From assembly GCA_031835245.1 (NCBI GenBank), contig JAVKOQ010000073.1:72001-136000 (forward strand): 64,000 nucleotides of DNA, read 5' to 3'. Position 1 is the first letter of the stretch. Every line of letters begins with the position of its first letter. Origin of the DNA: Balamuthia mandrillaris (taxonomy: Eukaryota > Discosea > Longamoebia > Balamuthiidae). A program made the translations under genes and the position numbers. Below the pieces are notes generated by a model that worked only from the letters and a program-made list of their open reading frames with translations, was not told the DNA's origin and did not search any database. Below are positions 46,998 to 58,800 of the stretch, piece after piece.

Positions 46998-47219
46998 ATG
47001 GCGAAAGGAACAAAGAAAGTTAAAAAAATGGAAGGAGGAGAAGACATGAGCTATGCCAGCCAAGACCACGGCAACTACTTTCAACAGGGAGTGGAGGCGT
47101 ACGCCACCTCTATGACCTCTCCCACCTCTGAGGTTTTGCAACACTTGGAGCACCAAACAAAAGTACTTTTGTTTTCTTTTGTTTGTTTGCCAACACAAAT
47201 CACTTTCCCTCTCTTTCTC

Positions 47220-47260
<41 letters not shown>

Positions 47261-48083
47261 CTCTCTGCAACAAAAAAAAGGCGGATGTAAAAGAAGCAAA
47301 TATGTTGTGTGGTCCGTTGGAGGGCACCTTTTTGTCCATGTTGGTCCGCATTACTGCCGCGAAGAGGGTGTTGGAGCTCGGCACTTACACCGGATACTCT
47401 TCATTGTGCATGGCCGAAGCTGTACCATCCTCCTTCCACCTCTTATCCCTCCTTGTTGTAGTTCTTCTTCTTCTTCTTCTTCTTCTTCCTCTTGTGCTTG
47501 TGCTTGTGCTTGTGCCGGTGCCTGTGCCTGTGCCTGTGCCTGTCTCGGCTAACTTGTTACTCACTTAAGTTACCAAGTGATGGGGAGGTGATAACTTTGG
47601 ATGATTGGTCGGATGTGGGAGAAGCCAAAGAACTCTTTGAAAAGTACAAAGCAGAAAGTCTTCATGGTCACAAAGTAAAGCTCATCACTGGAAACGCTAA
47701 AGAAAGGTTCTTCTTCTTGTGCTTCTTCTTCTTCTTCTTCTCTTCTTCTCCTCTTCCTCCTCACATTTCCTCTAACATCACTCTGAAGTCTCAACACACT
47801 GAAAGACCAACAACCATTCGACCTTATCTTCATTGACGCTGACAAAGAAAGCCAAATCTACTACTACGACTTCATTCTCGAGCACCAGCTTTTATCTTCG
47901 CGTGGCCTCATCGTCGTCGATAACACCTTGTGGTATGCCAAGGTGATAGAACCACCAGAAAAACATGATTCAGTCACCCAACACATTCATGCATTCAACC
48001 AACATGTCGTTCGCGACACGCGCACACGCAATTGTCTGCTTACCGTTCGAGACGGCATATCTCTCATTACGTGGAACTATTGA
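46998..48083 (+). CDS. CCoAOMT/COMT-type SAM-dependent O-methyltransferase
   Basis: Exons: 46998 to about 47160, about 47281-47423, about 47570-47705, and about 47802-48083. SAM motif I is V-L-E-L-G-T-Y-T-G-Y-S-S. The second acidic motif is G-E-V-I-T-L-D. The divalent-metal motif F-I-D-A-D-K-E and V-V-D-N-T-L-W are typical of the cation-dependent family (caffeoyl-CoA and catechol O-methyltransferases). The N-terminus has H-G-N-Y-F-Q-Q-G-V-E-A-Y and Y-A-T-S-M-T-S-P-T, the substrate-side helix. These enzymes methylate catechol-type hydroxyls; the substrate here is unknown. CT- and TTC-rich introns. The 5' start may alternatively be at 46971. Confidence 0.85.
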
Positions 48084-48218
48084 CTCCACACAACAACGAA
48101 CTTTGGTTGCTTCTTAGCCAAAGGAGAATGAGAAAGAGCACCTTTGTATTTACAAACACTTGAAAAAGCCAGCTCAAAAAGATGAAAAACTTTGCCTTTC
48201 TCCTTAGCTGGTCTGTTT

Positions 48219-50355
48219 TCAAAAGAGCAGTTGCACATGAGGATAACGCTCCTGCAGTTGAGACAATGCCATTCTCTCGTTGCTGCCAACGCTTCCCACC
48301 AAGTAGACCTTCCTCAGCAACGTCAAACCAGCCAACAGCTTCTCCAACGTTGCCACTCGCAGAGAACATCCCTCCAAGTTGAGTTCCTCGATGAGAGAGA
48401 TGCTGTGATGAAAGTTTTCGTCTTGCAGCAGTTGGCGTTTCTGTCGACTCTCTTCAGGAGTTGTTGAGGGGCAGAGAGAAAGCGTTCGCAGTTGCAGTTG
48501 ACAGAATGGATGACCCTCCAATTGTTGCGCTTGCTCGTGGTCTTCTCTCTCTTTCTCTTTCTCTTTCTCTTTCTCTTTCTCTTTCTCTTTCTGTTCATCG
48601 GAAGAAGAAAAGAGAGGGCGATTTCGAGGAAGAGAAGATAAGGAACTGAAAGTGGGGGGTGCTTTAAACACGCGTAGACTGTTTCTGGTCTTGCTCAATA
48701 AAAACCTTATTCCTTTTTGTTTTGGTTTCGATGAGAATAACAAAAAGAAAACAAAAAAGAGAGGAGAAAGACTAACCATCTTCGCTGATGTGAAAGCAAC
48801 CAGACAAGTCCAACTCAACCAAAGATGGGCAATGCACAGCCAGATAGGCCACGCTTTTGTCGGTGAGACGATGACAGTGCGCCAAGTGCAACTTCCTCAA
48901 AGCGTTGCCACAACCCAGCGCCATGCTCACAATCGACTCGTCATCCAAGTTGCTGCAGTAAGAAGCCAACAGAGAGCTCAAAATGGGATGACTTCTCTTT
49001 AAACTCTGACTGTCCTTATCATTGTTGTTGGTGTTGTTGCTGATACCATATTTCTGCCTCATGTACATTTCCAAGGCGTGCTCTTCGTCGTCTTCATCAA
49101 CTTCCTGTTCTTCTTCTTCACCATTTTCTCCTTGTTCATCGTTTCCTGTTGTGCTTTCATCACTATTGTTGCTGTTGTTTCGGGAGCGAGGAGGGGATGG
49201 TCTTCGAGGAAGTCTGTTTTGGAGGATGCCGCTGGCGCCTTTTCGGGTTCTGCAAGTAGCGCACACTCGCACTTTCTTGTTGTTGTAGCTTTTGCAGACG
49301 GTGCAATACCACAGAGAAGGGTCTCTGTTGCGAGCACCGCCTCCGCTGCCACCCCTTGTTTGAGAGGATAAAGACCATAACGGAGAAGCAAACGACGAAG
49401 ATGAAAGGAACGAAGAAGCAGAGGAAGAAGCCGAAGCAGAGGAGGAAGAAGACGAAGCAGAGGAGGAGGAAGAAGGAGAAGTAAAAAAAAGAGAAGTGAC
49501 CCATTTGCAGCCAGATAGCTGTAAGCTCACCAGGTTTGGGCATTTGACGCGAATGTACTCCAGACATGCGCTTGAAAGACCTTTTTGTTCAAAAAGAAGC
49601 AACAGTGGATATCCCAGTCAGAAGCCAACAGAGAAAGAGAGAAGGAGAGAAGAAGAAGAAGAAGAAAGTGGAAGAGAAGCAGTGAAGAAAAAGAAGGAGA
49701 CACGAAACAGAAGAGAAGGGAAGAAAAAGTCAAGAGAAAGAACAAGAGAGCGAGAGAGAGAGAGAGAGAGAGAGCATAGAAACGAAGAAGAAAAGAGGCT
49801 GTGAGAGAACCAACCAACGCAGCCAGAGATATTGATGGACAGAAGGTTGGGAGACTTTTCCAGAAAGGCAAGAAACCTCTCATTGGTGAGCTTGGTCTTC
49901 AGCGACTTGCTGGTGAACCCAATCTGTTTGCCGAGGTACTTGTCCTTGGCCACGCGCCTAAAGTGGTGGCAGACGAGCTCCACGCGGGACAACATCGTCA
50001 GGTCCAGGAAGGAGAACACGTGGAGCAGCGTCTCCTCTGGCAGGTCCAGCAGTTGCCATTTGGTTGCTTCTCCTTCTCCTTCCTCTTCTTCCTCTTCTTC
50101 TTGTTGGAGGGAAGAGGAGGAGGAGGAAGAAGAGGAAGGAGCTTCTTCTTGTTTATGGAGTCGGTTTGAAGGGGCGAATCGGTCCTGGAGTCGTGGTGGC
50201 GGTTTGGCAGCACGCGCCCCAGTAAGTTCAAAGTAGAGCAATGAGGCAGATGGGAGAGAAGAAGAAGAAGAAGAAGAGGCTGTAGCAGTAGCAGCAGCAG
50301 CCTGGCAGCAGTTTGGTGGTGGCTCCGCTTGGGAGTAAGCTGCAGTGCCCTCCAT
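48219..50355 (-). CDS. F-box / leucine-rich repeat protein with RanBP2-type zinc finger
   Basis: Start at 50355. A Ser/Glu-rich N-terminus precedes an F-box at about 50060-49960 (L-D-L-P-E-E-T-L-L-H-V-F-S-F-L). Cysteine-type LRRs follow: F-L-E-K-S-P-N-L-L-S-I-N-I-S-G-C, and then V-K-C-P-N-L-V-S-L-Q-L-S-G-C. A zinc finger W-Y-C-T-V-C, ten residues, C-A-T-C (about 49310-49240) fits RanBP2/NZF-type fingers, which bind ubiquitin or RNA. LRRs then resume: L-R-K-L-H-L-A-H-C-H-R-L-T-D and S-L-V-E-L-D-L-S-G-C. The end, L-I-E-E-L-N-L-E-G-C to the stop at 48219, lies beyond a CT-rich intron. Likely an SCF substrate receptor (inference). A finger inserted among LRRs is unusual. Confidence 0.8.
48540..48592 (-). 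repeat. (CTTTCT)n pyrimidine run
   Basis: A TTTCTC-unit run on the plus strand at 48545-48592, in the last intron of the F-box/LRR gene. It is an exception to the usual rule here, because it is purine-rich (GAAAGA) on the coding strand. Confidence 0.75.
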
Positions 50356-50651
50356 TGTCTTTTCTGTCTTTTTTTCTTCGGAACTTTAAATTTTTTTTGC
50401 TCGTCAACATTTACGATTTTTCATTGGCTAATCCATGGAGAGCGGACGATCTTCTCTTGCATTTGATTTACAATTGGTGATTTGAATTTAATCCAGTGCA
50501 TTCCAAGAGCCAACCAGGAAAAAGCGCGCCAAAAAGTTGGGCCGAATTTCCTTGTTTCCAAGAAATTTCCGTACTTTTTTGTCGAGCAGAGAAAAAACAG
50601 CAGCAAAAATGTTGGCCTCATAGCAGAGATATAACTATTATTTTTTATTTT

Positions 50652-53600
50652 TTACATACAAACACACTTATCGTCCTTCTGCCCGGCAGCAGCCATGGCC
50701 CTCTCGTACTCTGCCAACGCAGCAAGGTAGGTCTTTGGCGGCCACTGATGCTCCTCGATCCACTCCAGCGTCTCTCCTTCCAGCAGCTTGAACTCCTCCC
50801 TCTTGGACATTGGCTGGTAGTTGGTGGCCACAAAGTGGCGGCAGAAGCCGGCCAGCTGCTGCGCGTTGTGCTGTTGGGAGCAGAGAAGGAGGCCTATGAC
50901 GTCTATGTCGGCCTTTTCTATGCCGTCCGTGCATGCCACCTCCACCATCTTGCTGATGTAGAGCTCGCAGAGGGTGACCAAGCGAGAGAGCCCGAAACGG
51001 TTGGCGAGGGCCATAATGCTGACCGGATCCTCTGCCTGATCGATGGGGCTGTGGTCGGTGTAGATGTACTGAAGAACGGCGAGAAAGGCTTCTGGGTCGG
51101 CGTCTTGAATGTCGATAGCTTTATTTTTGAGACATGTTAGGAGAGGGAACAGACAGGTAGAGATTAGAGAGAAGAGTGTTACCTTGGCGGGTGGAGGCTT
51201 CACGAAAGCCGCTGCGAAACATAGTGCTGAGAACGGGGCAGCGCACGTCGAGAAGGGACTTGTGGGCATGAACGGAGAGGCCGCCAACGGCGAACGATAT
51301 GTCGGAGAATAAAGGCTTGTTGAAGAAGAGCTCATAAGTCTTTTCGGCGGTCATGTCGTTCAAATACGTTCCTATTAACGGAAAGAAAGAGAAAGAAAGG
51401 AACCAAAGCCAAAAAAAGTTAGTAACACAAAAACGAAGAACGAACAGAAGAAACGAAAAGAAGAAAGGCACCAATGCTAGGATTGAGGAAGTCGTTGCCA
51501 TCAAGAATGTTTTGACAGATGGTAACGAGCTGCTCGCACTTGAATATCTCGGCGGCATGCATGAGCTCCACCACCAAGTCCTTGTCATAGGAGTCGCTAT
51601 CTTTCTGCTTCAACTTGACCATTCCGGTGTAAAGAAACTCCAACACTCGAAGGAAGATGTCGTGATGGATCTTGTGGCTGATTTCCAGAAGAGTGATGGT
51701 AGATTCAAGCGTCTTGCTCTTCTTCTTTTTGCCGCCTTTCTTCTTCTTTCCTTTGTTCTTTTTCTTTGTGCTCTCACCTTCATCGTCGTCTTCTTTATCT
51801 TGAAGTTTGACCATTACTCGATGGAAGCCACTTACTTCCCCTCTATTGATGGCTCTGTGAATGGGCAACAACAATTTGTCATTTTCATCTTCTTCCTCCA
51901 CCTCTTCTTCCTTTTCTTCGCCTTTCTTCTCTTCCTTCTTTTCTTCTTTCTTCTCAGCATCTTTCTTTTCTTCTTTCTTTTCTGCAGATGAAGTTGTTGT
52001 GTTTCGCTGCTTCAACTTAGACTCCACAAACTCCTGTATTTGTCCTCGTACGAGATGATTGGGGATCAAGTTCTTGTTATCCAACTCAGCGCCCGTTCTC
52101 GGAGAAGTGTTGTGTTTGACCAACCATTCCTTGATGTTTGCTTCTTCGTAGGTGTGACCATCGCAGGTAAGCACCGGGTTTTGCTGTCATAGTCATAGTG
52201 AGCTTAAACGGAAAGAAGAAGAAGAGGAGGAAAGATAAGCAAGGCAAGAAGGAAGAGAGAAGAGGCTTTACCATGATTTCCTGGGAAATGGGACACAAGT
52301 ATGCTTCAGGAATGTTATCCCCTTCTTCTTCCATGATCATTTCCAAATCTTCTTGCGTGAAGCCCGATTTAGCCTTTGCAGACGACGACGAAGAAGAAGA
52401 AGACGACGACGACGATGTGGACTTGCTTCCCGTGGAAGCCTTTTTGTTGCTCGAACCTCCTCTTGATGTTGACGAAGACGTAGAAAAATCGTATTGACTG
52501 CTCTCTAAGCCAAGCACTTGTCGGAACAGCTTTGAAGCCGAACAAAGCATCACACGATGCGCATGAATCTCTTTGAACTGGAGCTCCTCTTCTTTCTTCT
52601 CGCTCTTGCTCGCCACTTTGAAGATGACATCTGCATAACGATCCTTGTTCAAGAGTTTGGCGAGTTCATCGGCGATGATTGCCGTTTCTATGTTAATCCA
52701 TGGAGCGCGTCCAGCAGGAGGCATCACGGGAGGCACCGGCATTGGCTTCTCCTCTTTGGCTGTCTTGGAGGATCTGCTGCCTCTGCTAGGACCCCATCCT
52801 CCTTTCTTCTTTTTGCTTTTGGAGGAACTGCCGCCACCACCATTGAGAGCAGTGATAATGGCATTGTCAAAGAGGGTCTTTACGCCTTGTTGAGTGAGGG
52901 CGCTTGTTTCATAGTAACCAGCTAAACCATTCTTTTAAAGAGGAGAGTTAGGCGAGAAGTAGAGAAAAAGGGCAGAAGGAAGAAGAGTCGAAGAAGAAAC
53001 GGAAAGACAGAGAGCGCAGAAGTTAGAGGACAAGAGCAAGAGAGAGAGAGAGAGAGAGAGAGGGAGAATGGAAGAGGAAGGAAGAGAGAGCGAGAGAGCG
53101 AGAGAGCGAGAGAGAGAGAGAATGAGTACCCGTTTGGCCATAGCAATGCCTTGTTCCGTGGTGACCAGGTCCATGCCTTTGTCATTGAGCTTGCGTTTCG
53201 TATTGTCATCGGAGCGAAGGTCCATCTTAGTGCCCACCAATACAATGGGTGCTTCTGAATGATGTCTATGACGATCGTTAACAACAATCAATATAAAAGC
53301 AGAGAAGAGAGAGAAGAGGGAAGAGGGAAGAGGGAAGAGAGAAGAGAGATGAGGGAAGAGGGAAGAGAGAAGAGAAGAGAGAAGAGAGAGAAGAGAGAAC
53401 GAGGGAGGAGAGACAAAAGACGAACTTAAGTTCAGGCAGCCATTTGTGCTCTACGTTTTCAAAGGAAACGGGAGAGGCTAGGGAAAAGCAACACAGAAAA
53501 ACATCCGTTTGGGGATAAGACAACGGCCGCAGTCGATCATAGTCCTCCTGTCCAGCAGTATCCCTGTCGTGTGCGTATTCAAACGCCTTAGCAAAGAGAG

Positions 53601-53990
53601 AAAGACAAAACAAAAAAAAAAAAAAAGAAAGCGAGGACATACCAAAGACCAAGGTTGATGGGTTTGCCGTCTACCAATACGTTGGCGCTGTAGTTATCGA
53701 ATACGGTCGGTACCTATGTTTGTTTTATTTTATTCGATTAGAACGAACTTGCAACAACAACAACAACAAAAAAGCACTTACATAATCGCTCGGAAAGCTG
53801 TTGGTAGTGTACCTTTATGTTTGTGGGATTGGAAAGAAAGCGAGAAAGAGAGAAGCAACAAAGATTAGTCTTTTTTTTTTTGAATAAAACCAAAGCAGCA
53901 GAACAAAAAAAATGCTTACGATATGAGCAAACAGCTTTTACCGACGGCGCCATCGCCAACCACCACACATTTCACAGCTTGCATAGCCAT
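50652..53990 (-). CDS. RhoBTB-type GTPase with a U-box nested in its first BTB domain
   Basis: Start at 53990 ([11 protein letters not shown]). The Rac-like GTPase has [33 protein letters not shown] and E-T-S-A-L; Gly12 and Gln61 equivalents are kept, so it should hydrolyse GTP. A Lys/Ser- and Pro-rich linker leads to the first half of BTB1 (Y-A-D-V-I-F-K-V and [11 protein letters not shown]). Then comes a U-box: L-C-P-I-S-Q-E-I-M spliced to [24 protein letters not shown] and L-I-P-N-H-L-V-R. The second half of BTB1 follows (V-L-E-F-L-Y-T-G), then BTB2 (F-S-D-I-S-F-A-V) and the RhoBTB ending I-E-E-H-Q-W-P-P. RhoBTBs are CUL3 adaptors; the U-box adds a second E3 module. No CAAX box. Confidence 0.9.
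53040..53127. repeat. (GA)n and GCGAGA repeats in RhoBTB intron
   Basis: GA-rich tracts fill the intron between the GTPase G4 and G5 exons; a second block of AGAGGGAAG units lies at 53295-53400 in the previous intron. Both read as pyrimidine on the coding strand. Confidence 0.85.
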
Positions 53991-54300
53991 CGTTTCTTTA
54001 TCGTTGTAGTTTAAAATTAAAAAAAAAAAAAAAAAAAAGAAAGAAGGAAACACGGCTTCCTCTCTCCGGTTCTTCCTTTGTTATGTGAACCTATTTTTTT
54101 TAACGTTTCGTTCAAGTAACCGTCTTTGAAACGGTAATATAGCTGCTATATTAACACATTTCAAACCGCCAATCAGAAATCAAACGGTCGATGTGAAGAA
54201 AGTGTGGTCATATTTTGCTGCATTGGTGCTCTAAATGTGCAAAACAATCAATTTTTGCGGACAAGCGAAAAAAGAAAGCAAAACAGCCATGTTGGAGTGC

Positions 54301-54963
54301 ATTGATAATTCGCGCTATTGTGGGGGTTCCTTTTGATAGAAAAACAGGATGAATTTTCGTTTAAGGTGATTCCCATGTCGTCCTTGATCTTCCCATGTCG
54401 TCATTGATTCACCATACCGCGAAAAGAAAAAAAGACACGGGTTGCAAGAGAAAAAAAATAATACAGAGCCAAGCAAAAGTTACGGCCTTGCTTTCGTCGG
54501 CAAGGGTTCACTTCCCAACCAAGAAAAAAACGTGCCCGACGAATGCCTCCTACGCCTACAGCTTCTACGCCTTCTATGCCATTCGTCGGGCACGTTTTTT
54601 TATTCTCTGTGACCTTTTTTTCCGCTCGTTTTTTTCTCTTTTTCGCTCGTTCCAACGTCTTTTTCGCTGAGCAGCCAGTTGTCGTTGCCTTTCCTCCTTT
54701 TCTAGTTGTTGCTGTTCCTTTTTTTCCTTCTCCTCCCTTTCTCGTTTTCGCCAAAGGTAGCGCTCATGGTCATACGCTTTCTTGTCTGCTTGCATTTTTA
54801 CCCTTCGCTCTTGTTGTCGACCAAAAAAGTGGAAAAAAAAATTCCACTTTAGCAGGGAAACCCATACAAAACCAGCGTTCCGGAACGCCCAGCTATTTTA
54901 CGTGGGTGAAGATTTTTGTTTGCGCCTGAGGGGTCGACCCCCACCATAGCGCGAATTATCAAT
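54301..54963. mobile_element. 663-bp element with 27-bp terminal inverted repeats (putative nonautonomous DNA transposon)
   Basis: The left end 54301-54327 and the complement of the right end 54937-54963 agree at 26 of 27 positions (ATTGATAATTCGCGCTAT, then T or G, then GTGGGGG). Inside lie a 19-bp tandem pair at 54371-54409, a 22-bp perfect hairpin, and a Lys/Arg/Glu-rich frame on the minus strand (54574-54795). Near the right end is the palindrome GGGGTCGACCCC. No transposase is recognised and no clear target-site duplication is visible, so the class is open. It sits 311 bp upstream of the RhoBTB start. Confidence 0.6.
54524..54601. repeat. Perfect 22-bp inverted repeat with 34-nt loop
   Basis: A7-CGTGCCCGACGAATG at 54524-54545 pairs exactly with 54580-54601. 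Either strand would give a stable stem ended by a U run. The stem word CCGACGAA is echoed at 54493 (TTCGTCGG). It lies inside the TIR element. Confidence 0.85.
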
Positions 54964-55819
54964 AAGAATGGGAGAAGCTCAAGAACCTGGTGGTTGGTTG
55001 TGTTTTATGTTTGAGATGTTTGCTACACTTTCAGTTTGTTTGTGATTATTGTTTTAAAAGAAGAAAAGGGTTTTGTTAAATGTTAAACTTTGGTTTATAT
55101 AGAATTATGTGTAAATACTGAAAATAAAAGCTGCAAAGAAAGAGAGAAAAAGGAAGAGAAAGAGAAAAAGAGAATAAGAGAAAAAGAAAGAGAGAATAAA
55201 AGTAAAGAAATGTAAACCAACAGAAAAAAAGTGGTATACTTATAAAAGAGATAAACAGAACATAAAGGTTAAAAGAAAAAAAAAAGAAAAAGCACAAAAC
55301 ATAAAACAAATAAGATACTTAAAGCCTCCAGTGTTTACTTTCAGTTCTACTTCCCTACTCAGCTTCACCCCCTTGGTAAACCATTGGTCCGGAGTTAGGG
55401 CGTCGCTTTCGCCATTGGTGGAGCGGGTCCAGTTCCAAAAAACCCCCAAATAAAAATGATAGCAAAAGGCTTTAGGAGGGAAGCACAAGCAGCAAAGAGG
55501 CAAGATCAGGACCACACACACAAGAGAAGGCCCTGAGGATATATAGCTGGTGAAAAAAGATTAGCAAAACGCAAACTTGGTGAGTGCGTGTGCATGTCCT
55601 TCTTGGTTAGCGCGGTCTATTCACTTTTTTTTTTTTTTTTGCGAACGGAAAGAATAGCGTGGCGTCCTTTGCAGGGTTTTTTGGGTTCACGCAAAGTATT
55701 ACTTTTGAGTAGCAAGCAAAGCGGTGCATGAAGAAGAACGTACCTTTGGTGTGTATGTTCTTCTTCTTCTTCCTCTCCTTTGCCTGTGAGTGAGCCTACA
55801 AGTGCAAAAAATAAAAAAA
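54964..55819. other. Intergenic region with one candidate exon on the minus strand
   Basis: 856 bp upstream of the SRA-PHD gene. A minus-strand segment at about 55445-55320 reads W-N-W-T-R-S-T-N-G-E-S-D-A-L-T-P-D-Q-W-F, composition like real coding sequence, with possible splice sites at both ends and a TATATA at 55545. I could not extend it to a full gene. A/T-rich tracts and poly-A/T make up the rest. Confidence 0.35.
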
Positions 55820-58800
55820 ATGGAGAGACCGGCAAGGCAACACGGTGGGAACGGCCTGGTCTTCGACCCGCTGGTCCATCACGCCGGGGTCATGTTCACC
55901 AGCCTCGCTGCCCTGGTGGCACTCGGCCTTCACCGCCCTACCATTGGCTCCATTGGTGGTGCTGTTCATGAAGGTATGTTCAGATCTCCTTTTGCAAAAA
56001 AAAAAAAGTTGCTTTCCTCTTATCTTCTTCCTACCTGCTGCTACTCGATAACGAGCAGGAGCGGAGTCGATCCTCCTGCCGTTGTTGCCGTCGGAGCAGG
56101 CACCACCTCCCATCTACACCCGAGTGCTCTACTCTCCCACGGTCCCGGCCACTTCTGCCCTAGAAACGGAGATCCTTCGGGTCAACGTGAAGGAACACAG
56201 CTACGTTCGGGTCATCCGGAGTTGGGTCCAACAACAACAACAACCCCCCCTAGCGCTTGGCGAAGGACAATCGGCATCAGCACGTTCTTCTTCCTCTTGC
56301 TATCGCTACGATGGTTTGTACAGCGTCACCCAAGAGAAGAATGGAGGTTCCTTGAACGAGTTTGTGTTCATCAGGGCAGCCACTATTCAACCACCTTCCA
56401 TCTATACTGCTTCTGCTGGTTCGCTTTCAACGGCCTTGCCCACTGCAGCTTTTGTTAAAGCACTTTCGGCAGTTTCTCATCTTTCCTCCGCGTCCCCGTT
56501 TTCATCGGCCTCAGCTTCCTTGTTCCCCGCTTCTTCTTCTGTTTTCTCTTCCGATGCACCCATTGGTTCTCATTCTTTCGCTCGTTCTGCTGCTTCTCCT
56601 TCGACTTCTGCTTCTACTGACGTCGCTGCTTCTTCCTCTGCTTTATCACCCTTATCGCCGACTATTTCTTCATTAGTATCGTCTTCTTCCTCGCAGCCAC
56701 TTTGCCCTTCCTCTGTTGTTGAAAGCCGCCCACCCGTAAATATACCTCCTTTGTTGCGTCCTATCAGTGGCTCATCCACTGTTCCTTCGGCTCCCTCCTC
56801 TGCTTCACCCTCCTCTTTATTCTCTTCTTGTCTGCCCTTAGTCAGCAATAATGCATTATCTGAGACTGCTGCTTTCCTTCACCAACACCTTTTGTCACAA
56901 CTTATTGGCTCTCTTTCCTCTGCGACACTTCCTGGAAATCCCTCATTGGCGTCTTCACCTTCTTGTCCCACCCTTCCTTCTCAGCACTCTCTCGAACAGT
57001 CAGCGAAAGCACAACTCATTCCGCCACATTCTCCCTTTCCTCTTTCATCATCTCTCGCTACTGCCTCTGTCACTAGTCCTACTGCAACCAATTTTCTTGA
57101 CACGAACACTCTTTCTCTCCTCATCAGTAAGTTGCATTCGCTACCGGGAGCCTCGGCCACACCTGCTTCTTCTCTTCCTGTTTCTTCGCCTCATGCATCC
57201 TCTCCTCCTATATCTTCTTCTTCGCCGCTTCATCCTACAATTCCTCTGTCTACGTATAATCATCCCCCTACATCTCTCTCCTCGTTTGCACCTCTTTCCG
57301 CTCTCCACCCTCTTCGTAGCTCTTCAGCTTCACTAACTAACAAACAAAGTAGCACACATTGTGAACACACCAACGCTCCTCTTTCCATTACACCCAACTC
57401 CCAAACCTGTCCTTCGCCTCTTTCTCCTCCACATGCCACCAAAACAGCAGACGTAGCCGCTAACCAAAAACAAAACAAATCAAAACGAATAGCACGACAG
57501 TCGAAGAGAAACGGCAAAACGAGCCGCAGCATCAAAGCAAAGAAAGCCAAGACAAGATCAACCAATCAAGCTGCTGATTTTACGGCTTGTGCTCTGGGCG
57601 ACAAACCGATAATAATGAAGCAGGAAGCACACCAACTGATAGAACCGAAGAAGCGACGACAATCTCCTACACATAAAGTGGTTGCTACTGCTCCGAGATC
57701 TGTACAGAAGGAGAAGCATTCAAAAACGATAACGGAATCTAAGCAGGAGACAGAGGAGTGGGTGACACTATTACTCAAGCAAAACCAACAACAGTTGATC
57801 AAACAAGAAAAGGAACAAATCGCTCTTGGACGGCAGAAGATAAAACGAAAACTGGGGCAAGTTGAGCAACCGAGTTCTGCTGCCTTTTCTCCTTCTCTTA
57901 CCTCGGGTTCTCCTTTGATTTCACCAACAACATCAACAGCAGCAACGATGACGACAACAACAACCCCAAACGGATCCGGTCCAACAACCACTCCAGCCGA
58001 AAACACCATCGCCAATAACAACAATAACGTGGAAAAGAGTACAACAACAAAGAATCAGACGAAGACAGAGAACAACCAAGAAGAACAAGTGCTATTCTGT
58101 CTTTGTCGCTCTCCATACGAATATGGCTTCATGATATGCTGTGACAGCTGCGATGAGTGGTTCCACGCTGAATGCATAGGCCTCAGCGATGAAGACGAAG
58201 ATGAGTTTGACCAGTCAGTCTTTGTGTGTCCGCTTTGCGATCCTTTGGTGACCTCTCTTCAACTGGAACAACAACGAAAACAGCGCAAACAAAGACGTCT
58301 TCTTCAGTCGAAAGAGGAACTAACAACGCTGGAACAAGTTTCTGAGCGTCGTCGGCGTCGTCGGCAAAACCAACAGACTACTGAATTTTCTCCATCGTCT
58401 TCTTCTTCACTTCATTCGCTTCGTTGTTCTTCTTCTTCTTCCTCCTCCTCTTCTACTTCTTCTTCACATTGTTCTCTTTCTTCGTCTGCTCCAACAGCAA
58501 AAACAATGGCGAGGAGGGAAAGAAAGAAGAGTAGAGTCCGAAAAGCAGACGAATACATTGAACAAGGGGAAGAAGAGGCAACCCCACCGCCAACCAAACG
58601 TTCATCCAACCGACAAACGCCATTACGCTCAAAACGCAGTGCAACCGATCTTATTGACTCTCCTGTAGAAGATGCAAGAGCCAAAGAGGACGAATGTAAC
58701 GGCGTGAGGAAGATGAAAAAGAAGTATAACAAGAAAACCGAAAGGAACAACTCTGGTGACACGATGACAATGACAACAACCACCACAACGACAACTTCAA

